From: Carpediemonas membranifera | Lineage: Eukaryota > Fornicata | Length of the DNA: 64,000 nucleotides | Direction: 5' to 3' | Assembly (NCBI GenBank): GCA_019828565.1 | Contig: JAHDYR010000011.1 | Location: 434,001-498,000, forward strand | Part shown: positions 58,930 through 64,000 of the stretch, piece by piece | Layout: each line of letters starts with the position of its first letter | How positions within the stretch are numbered: the first letter of the stretch is position 1 | The notes under the pieces: generated by a model | Databases searched by the model: none | The model's input: the letters and a program-made list of their open reading frames with translations, nothing else | Told to the model about the DNA's origin: nothing | Position numbers and translations under genes: made by a program

Positions 58930-59102
58930 TCATGATCCTGTTCGCCCAGCTTCTAAGTCAGGCCACCAATGTCTGGCAGCTGTTCGACACTTCTGGATGC
59001 CGGCTGAGCCGTCGTGCAACTTTGCCGTGGGCCAGCAGTTTAAGGTATCGGCTGTGTGGTATTTAGAGGGTTTATGTGGAGGATTCATGTAAAGGTGACT
59101 TA

Positions 59103-59132
59103 GACTCAACAATTCTAATCCTACGCAGCACA
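59103..59132 (+). repeat. 30-bp dispersed repeat, copy 1
   Basis: Starts gactcaacaattctaatcct. It matches 60,019-60,048 at 28 of 30 bases, with two A/G differences. Confidence 0.85.
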
Positions 59133-59492
59133 CTACCTCCACTCACCCACTTCAGCCCTCATCTATACCATCAGGCTTTCGTGCTTTCAGTCGTCGGTCT
59201 GCACGAAAAGATGCGTCGTCCATCGTCTGTGTCGAACGCTGCTGTCTTCTTTCGCGTCTGTGCTCGTCTGTTACGCGCTCATCTGTCGTCCATTGCTGGC
59301 GTCTGAAGCTCATGTCGTCGTCGTCTTCGTCATCTTCGTCTGTTGTGAGAGACACTAGTGGTGGAAAGCGGTTGTAACTAGTAGTAAAGACGCTTTGTGT
59401 TGTATGATGCTGGTTTCTTGTGTTTTGAGGGATGCTGCCAGCTGATGAACCCTGAAAAGAAATGATCGATGCAGGCAGCTCAATAGACTCCG

Positions 59493-59943
59493 ATGCCTTC
59501 CAAGATATACACGGTGAAGGCTTCCGTTAACAAGGCCATTGGCGAGATTAACGGCGGAGGCGATAACAACGCGCCGCGGCGAGGAAATCTTGAACCCGGC
59601 ATGCGTTCTTTCACGCAGGCTAAGTACACATTCACTTGCCTGCTTGCGTGCGTCTCTGCATCTGCGCACGCGTTGACCCCACCGAGGACGGTCAACCTGT
59701 TCGACGAGGAGGTCCTCGCGCAGATCGTCAGCATTGCTCAGCAAAAGGTGTCGAAGGCAAAGGCAGCGGATCGGTGCAGGTGGATTGGCGACCTGGCGAT
59801 GTGGAGGGATTCTTTGGTGCACCTTCGATGCAACTTCAGATCAGATAGAGCAATCTCCTTTCCACTACGACTCCCAGAGAGGTGCTCTTCCTCGCTATCA
59901 TAAACTTGCTAAGTTGAGCAAACACGCGCTGCAGCGCGCGTGA
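59493..59943 (+). CDS. uncharacterised protein, probable 28-nt intron
   Basis: From ATG 59,493 the frame runs to 59,903, but its last 29 codons look like noise. A 28-nt intron at 59,817-59,844 (GTGCAC...ATCAG) would switch at a codon boundary into a frame ending at 59,943, for a product of 140 residues. The size fits the local introns, but the 5' site and branch motif are poor matches, so the splice is tentative. The product is mixed alpha/beta with a helical VNLFDEEVLAQIVSIAQQKVSKAK segment. The family is not recognised. Confidence 0.45.
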
Positions 59944-60018
59944 TATGCTGCGCACGATTGATAGAGTATGATGAACCACACTGCGATCCTGATGCTGCTC
60001 AGATCACTGTGTGTTTTG

Positions 60019-60048
60019 GACTCAACAATTCTAATCCTGCGCGGCACA
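60019..60048 (+). repeat. 30-bp dispersed repeat, copy 2
   Basis: Second copy, ending 19 bp before the ATG of the neuroguidin-like gene; see copy 1. Confidence 0.85.
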
Positions 60049-60067
60049 GGCTGGCGGAACGAACGGC

Positions 60068-61159
60068 ATGGTAGTGTCTCTAGAATCATATCTTGAGACT
60101 CTGGAGACGGCGAAAGCCTTGCTGCATCCTCTGGTGCAGAAGACTGAAGCTCTTGCGGAGAAGGTGAAGGAACATGCCGTGAAAACGGACAAGTCTGGCA
60201 ACTCTCTCCTCCAGATCAAGGCCCAATGCCTTGCCAGCTACCTTGAGAACCTTTATGTATACATATCTCTCCGTATCACTGGCAAAGAGCCTGAAACCAG
60301 CATGTCTGCTGTGTTTGAGCACGTTCTCTGGTGCCGCGTTGCCCTTGACCGGATTAACCGCATAGAGCCCAAGATCCGCGCCGAACTCGACTTCGCGCTC
60401 ACCTCTGACACCCCTGCTGCCGCTGATGCCGCCCCCATGGCCACCATGGGCGTGATCAAGCCCAAGTCTTCGAAGGGCGCCAAGAAGGCCGCGACCTCGG
60501 ACTCTGACAGTGAGTCAGAGTCCGATGCTGACAGTGAGGACGAGTCATCTGACTCAGGCCTGCTCTCATCGGACTCTGAGGGCGATGACCTCTTCGACGT
60601 CGATCTCAACAATGAATCGGACGACGGCACTTACCGTCCCCCGAAGATCGCCGCAGACAAGATGGCCGCGGTCCAGGAGACAGCCGACCGTCGCCTCCGT
60701 GACAGTGATATCGTCCGCGAGGTGATGGCCACCCGAGGCGACGCCCCTGTCGAGGAGTCAGTCCATGGTACGAGGCGGCAGGAGCTTGTCGACATCGATG
60801 AGGAGGTCATCGAGCACGAGGAGGAGAACTACACTCGTGTGGTGGGGTCAACGGGCAAGCCCAAGAAGAAGCAGGCTGCGTCCACAGCCCAGCAGGCTGA
60901 CGAGATTCTCGACGGTATGAACGAGATCACGGACATCTTGGACTACGTCAAGGTCAAGGCCACGCAGCTCGAAAGGAAGCGCAGCAATGTTGCCGCGGAG
61001 CCCGAGTTCGAAGAGGTCGAGGCCAGAGGCTACAAGTCCAAGGGCAAGGGGAGCGGCAGTGGTAAGGCTGGTGGTGCCAGTGGAAAGGGCGGTAGGGGTC
61101 AGGGTGAGAGAGGCCGGGGTAGAGGAACAGGGAGAGGCAGAGGCAGAGGGCGGAAGTGA
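60068..61159 (+). CDS. neuroguidin/LCP5-like Sas10-Utp3-C1D family protein (363 aa)
   Basis: Residues 1-115 fit the Sas10/Utp3/C1D domain (LLHPLVQKTEALAEKVKE, GNSLLQIKAQCLASYLENLYVYISLRITGK, LDRINRIEPKI). A long acidic Ser/Asp region (150-200) follows, then a conserved-looking helix (DEILDGMNEITDILDYVKVK). The C terminus is a Gly/Arg/Lys-rich tail ending RGRGTGRGRGRGRK, probably RNA-binding. Family members act in the small-subunit processome in the nucleolus. No introns. Confidence 0.82.
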   Translation: MVVSLESYLETLETAKALLHPLVQKTEALAEKVKEHAVKTDKSGNSLLQIKAQCLASYLENLYVYISLRITGKEPETSMSAVFEHVLWCRVALDRINRIEPKIRAELDFALTSDTPAAADAAPMATMGVIKPKSSKGAKKAATSDSDSESESDADSEDESSDSGLLSSDSEGDDLFDVDLNNESDDGTYRPPKIAADKMAAVQETADRRLRDSDIVREVMATRGDAPVEESVHGTRRQELVDIDEEVIEHEEENYTRVVGSTGKPKKKQAASTAQQADEILDGMNEITDILDYVKVKATQLERKRSNVAAEPEFEEVEARGYKSKGKGSGSGKAGGASGKGGRGQGERGRGRGTGRGRGRGRK

Positions 61160-61388
61160 GCCCTGCGGATAAACTAACTGCGGATAGAGAGGGATGGTAG
61201 TTATGCTGTCTTGGCGTTCATGGAGGTCAGCCAGTATTATCCTGGTGTGTTGGCTTCGTTTCACAATTTTGTATCGGATCAAATCTGAGCGGATTTTTGA
61301 CGGATAGGTCTACTGTGGCCCCACAGCCCTGGTGCGGCTCCTCTAAGCACCGGGTTGTCCTTGACAAAGCTCAAAATTCTGGTCATGG

Positions 61389-62951
61389 ATGGTCATCAGA
61401 AAACAACGAACGAACGACAAACCGATGACAGAGGGCTCTGTTGCAAGCGATAAGACCAAGGAGGTCTTTATAGGCGCTATTGACCAAGGCACCACGTCCA
61501 GCAAGTTCATCATCTTTTCCTTGGACGGCGAGGTCATCTCCGTTGCCCAAGAGGAGCACGGGCAGATCCACCTGAAGCCCGGATACTGTGAGCACAACCC
61601 TGAATCACTCATGGTGCACATCAACTCCTGCATCGAGCAGGCGCTGCTGAAATTTGAGGAAAAGGGCTACAAGCGCTCCCAGCTCGCGTCTGTGGGCGTG
61701 ACCAACCAGCGTGAGACCACCGTCCTGTGGGATGCAGAGACTGGTCAGCCATTCTACAACGCCATCGTCTGGCATGACGTCCGCAACGGCCCCCTTGTCG
61801 ACGAGCTGTGCAACAAGGTCGGCGGCAAGTACGGCCTCTACGCCAAGACAGGACTCAGCATCAGCACGTATCCCAGCGCTACCAAGCTACAGTGGATCAT
61901 CAACAACGTCCCTGAGGCACGTGAGGCAATGAAGGAGGGCCGCGCCCGCTTTGGAACCATCGATTCCTGGGTGCTTTGGCGTCTCACCGGGCGTCACATC
62001 ACTGACATCACCAACGCCTCGAGAACCATGCTCTTTGACATCCACAAGAAGGCCTGGGACCCTGAGCTCTGCGCCCTCGTCGGGGTCGACCCGTCGTGTC
62101 TTCCTGAAGTCGTCCCGAGCAGTGCAGTTTACGGCAAAGTCACCAGCAAGAACTGTCCGCTCTCTAAGCTCAACGTAGTCATCAGCGGGTGCATGGGTGA
62201 CCAACAGGCCGCCCTCTTCGGCCAGAACTGCTTCCATCCCGGGGAGATGAAGTGCACGTACGGGACCGGCTGCTTCCTCCTCCAGCAGGCCGGCCCCACC
62301 GCCCCTGAGGTCGACCCAGCCTCCGGCCTCCTCACCACCATCGCCTACGACATCGACGGCACCGTCTGTTACGCCATTGAGGGCGCTGTGGCGTGTGCGG
62401 GGTCGATGTTCCAGTGGCTGCGGGACGACGTCGGTATCTACTCCCGGACCAGTGAGATTGAGCCCCTAGCACGCGAGGTAGACTCCTCGGAGGGCGTGAT
62501 CCTTGTTCCTGCCTTTACTGGCCTCTTTGCCCCCCGCTGGCGGCCTGATGCCAGAGCCTGCATCGTGGGCATGACTTTCCGCACCAACCGCTGCCACATC
62601 ATGCGGGCCGCCCTCGACGCCGTCTCTTTCCAGGTTGTGGACGTCGTCAAGGCCATGGGCGGTGCCCAGAAGCTCAGTGTCGACGGCGGGATGACTGTCA
62701 ACCGACTCCTCATGCAGACCCAGGCCGACCAGCTTGGCGTTGACGTTGAGGTCAGCAGTATGCCTGAGGTCACCGCACTGGGCGCGGCAATGGCTAGCGG
62801 GCTTGCTGTGGGTTTGTATAAGGACTTTGACGATATTAAGGCGCACGGTGGTAAGAAGTCGACCGTGACACCGACGAGTACGGCAGAGCAACGGGAAGCG
62901 TGGTCGGAGCAATGGGAGAAGGGTATTGCCAGGGCTCTCGACTGGGTTTAA
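61389..62951 (+). CDS. GK: glycerol kinase, FGGY family (520 aa)
   Basis: Complete single-exon gene. GAIDQGTTSSKFIIF (ATP-binding start), NQRETTVLWD, YNAIVWHDVR, FGTIDSWVLWRLTG, MGDQQAALFGQ, TGCFLL and the C-terminal LSVDGGMTVNRLLMQTQAD follow the FGGY order exactly. The in-frame ATG at 61,428 would remove 13 residues and also fits. It phosphorylates glycerol to glycerol-3-phosphate. No peroxisomal targeting tripeptide (ends ALDWV), so no evidence for glycosomes. Confidence 0.96.
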   Translation: MVIRKQRTNDKPMTEGSVASDKTKEVFIGAIDQGTTSSKFIIFSLDGEVISVAQEEHGQIHLKPGYCEHNPESLMVHINSCIEQALLKFEEKGYKRSQLASVGVTNQRETTVLWDAETGQPFYNAIVWHDVRNGPLVDELCNKVGGKYGLYAKTGLSISTYPSATKLQWIINNVPEAREAMKEGRARFGTIDSWVLWRLTGRHITDITNASRTMLFDIHKKAWDPELCALVGVDPSCLPEVVPSSAVYGKVTSKNCPLSKLNVVISGCMGDQQAALFGQNCFHPGEMKCTYGTGCFLLQQAGPTAPEVDPASGLLTTIAYDIDGTVCYAIEGAVACAGSMFQWLRDDVGIYSRTSEIEPLAREVDSSEGVILVPAFTGLFAPRWRPDARACIVGMTFRTNRCHIMRAALDAVSFQVVDVVKAMGGAQKLSVDGGMTVNRLLMQTQADQLGVDVEVSSMPEVTALGAAMASGLAVGLYKDFDDIKAHGGKKSTVTPTSTAEQREAWSEQWEKGIARALDWV

Positions 62952-63066
62952 ATTGTGAACTATGATTAGATAGGGTCGCATCGCCTGATCTGGCGTTGAC
63001 CAGGCTGCACTTTAGCCTCGCAATTGTGCCATCCGTTTGGTTATTCGATTGTGAAGTTTACAGTGC

Positions 63067-64000
63067 ATGTATAGTCAAAGCCAGCAACCATACGGTCAGC
63101 AACCACAGCCAATGCAGCCCCCAGGACCGTCATATGGCCAATCATCGCAGCCCGCAGCCCCTCCAGGACCCTACGGCCAGCCCAGCAGCCAAGCGCCGTC
63201 ATCTAGCGCACCATACGGCTTTGAAGAACACACAGTTTCTCCCGCAGCAGCCAGCAGCACATATTCCCAGCCGGGGATGTACAGCTATACGCCCTCAGCC
63301 TCTGACCCGTACAGCATGCCGCAATCCGCATCCTTCACCCCCACTGACATCAACTACGGCGCCCAGGCTATGGCTCCAGACACACAGGTGACCTCCATGG
63401 TCGAGCTAAGCCTCGCTTGCATTAACCTGCCCAATCTTGACGTTCTCTCCAAGACGGACGCCGTTATCGTAGCCTACGAGCACAACGCCATCACACACTC
63501 GATGAAGGAGGTGGGTCGCACCGAGGTGATCAAGGACAGCCTTAACCCGCGATTCGTGCGAAAGATCAAGATGCCCTACTACTTCGAGATGTCCCAGAAT
63601 CTCGTCTTCCGGGCCTACGACATCGACGATTGGAAGCACATCAACGACATGAGCAAGCAGGAGCACATTGGCGACTGCCGAGTCTCTCTGGCGGCGATCA
63701 TTAACGCCCCCAAACAGATGCTGACGACCCCTCTCCGCCTTCCAAGCTCGAAGAAGGGACGGGGAGAGCTTGTGATCACCGCCGAGCAGCTTACTGAGTG
63801 CGATCTCGGGGCGACGTTCAGGTTCCGCGTCTCTGGTCTTCCACGCACCGATCTCTTTGGGTCATGTGATCCCTTCATCGAGATCCGCCGCACGATGGAG
63901 TCGGGTGGCTCCGTGGTTGTCTGGAAGAGCGAATACCACAAGAGAAAGCTCAAGGTGGCGTTCAACGAGACCAAGGTCGACCTTGTCACCCTTTGTAATG
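63067..64000 (+). CDS. copine, 5' part (at least 311 aa, runs off the window)
   Basis: The frame from ATG 63,067 stays open to the window end. Residues 1-115 are rich in Gln, Pro, Tyr, Ser and Gly with repeated GQP/GPY motifs. Two C2 domains follow: VELSLACINLPNLDVLSKTDAVIVAYEH...RTEVIKDSLNPRFVRKIKMPYYFEMSQNLVFRAYDID, then TFRFRVSGLPRTDLFGSCDPFIEIRR...VWKSEYHKRKLKVAFNETKVDL. The LSKTDA and LFGSCDPF calcium-site motifs and linear order are those of copines; the von Willebrand A domain should lie beyond 64,000. The first C2 domain retains Asp at most expected calcium positions. Copines bind membranes in response to calcium. Confidence 0.92.
   Translation, partial: MYSQSQQPYGQQPQPMQPPGPSYGQSSQPAAPPGPYGQPSSQAPSSSAPYGFEEHTVSPAAASSTYSQPGMYSYTPSASDPYSMPQSASFTPTDINYGAQAMAPDTQVTSMVELSLACINLPNLDVLSKTDAVIVAYEHNAITHSMKEVGRTEVIKDSLNPRFVRKIKMPYYFEMSQNLVFRAYDIDDWKHINDMSKQEHIGDCRVSLAAIINAPKQMLTTPLRLPSSKKGRGELVITAEQLTECDLGATFRFRVSGLPRTDLFGSCDPFIEIRRTMESGGSVVVWKSEYHKRKLKVAFNETKVDLVTLCN

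Larger units (their letters stand above)
58879..59492. other. intergenic region, 614 bp
   Basis: It holds the TyrRS promoter-like element at the left and one copy of the 30-bp repeat (59,103-59,132). A minus-strand frame (59,152-59,311, MSFRRQQWTTDE..., rich in Asp, Arg and Gln) has an ATG and could be a 52-residue protein, but no family or partner exon was found. Confidence 0.4.

Noticed and set aside
1-64000. CRISPR arrays, operons with ribosome-binding sites, or other prokaryotic features.
   Set aside because: No spaced repeats or Shine-Dalgarno-led gene chains; the proteins and introns are eukaryotic.

Overview
This is a nuclear window from a microbial eukaryote, rich in G and C, with genes packed closely on both strands. 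The best clue to lineage is the introns. Seven spliceosomal introns can be placed from protein alignment and an eighth from its splice motifs. All are 28-33 nt long, begin with GTWYGT or GTTAGT, and end with a CTNAY branch-point-like motif placed only a few bases before the terminal AG. A branch point adjacent to the 3' splice site is characteristic of metamonads (Giardia, Trichomonas and relatives). A free-living fornicate or Carpediemonas-like anaerobe is my best guess. The species itself cannot be read from the window.

Positions 1-22,360 are almost wholly a nest of retrotransposons. A DIRS-type tyrosine-recombinase retroelement lies on the minus strand (gag 16,914-17,468; reverse transcriptase 16,179-16,887; RNase H about 7,000-7,942; recombinase 6,304-7,020). 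It is cut by three later insertions. LINE-A (about 1,133-6,303, plus) sits in the recombinase. LINE-B (7,943-16,163, plus) sits in the RT-RNase H region with a 15-bp target-site duplication. A Ty3/gypsy chromovirus with identical 88-bp LTRs (17,551-22,075, minus) sits upstream of gag. LINE-B is itself split by a 5'-truncated sister copy, LINE-C (8,628-9,634, minus), again with a 15-bp duplication. Insertion order: DIRS first; LINE-B after DIRS and LINE-C after LINE-B; gypsy and LINE-A after DIRS at undetermined times.

Positions 22,575-64,000 carry about 27 host genes in alternating orientation: an ankyrin-repeat/kinase fusion, a FABP-like protein, a TBC1D13-type Rab GAP, a long coiled-coil protein, a large propeller/zinc-ribbon protein, a PLA2-like membrane protein, a MAP kinase kinase, CFAP20, a U1A/U2B''-type spliceosomal RRM protein, a WDR91-like LisH protein, a GH15 glucoamylase, an RCC1-like protein and a decayed relative, an ULK/ATG1 kinase, a NUFIP1-like protein, ARPC1, NTF2, a LARP4-type La protein, a WD protein, a tubby protein, ribosomal protein S29, UDP-glucose pyrophosphorylase, a tandem-duplicated tyrosyl-tRNA synthetase, a neuroguidin-like protein, glycerol kinase and a partial copine. 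Several point to a flagellated, phagotrophic cell (CFAP20, tubby, ARPC1, ULK, WDR91-like, TBC, copine). UDP-glucose pyrophosphorylase, glucoamylase and glycerol kinase outline carbohydrate storage, digestion and glycerol use.

Two patterns cross gene boundaries. A short T-rich element, roughly YGCRNTTTWAA read towards the gene, recurs 10-110 bp upstream of many start codons and may be a core promoter element. Second, every reading-frame break in the transposons falls in a run of 4-5 identical bases, while the single-copy genes are intact. This fits residual assembly error in repeats at least as well as real decay.
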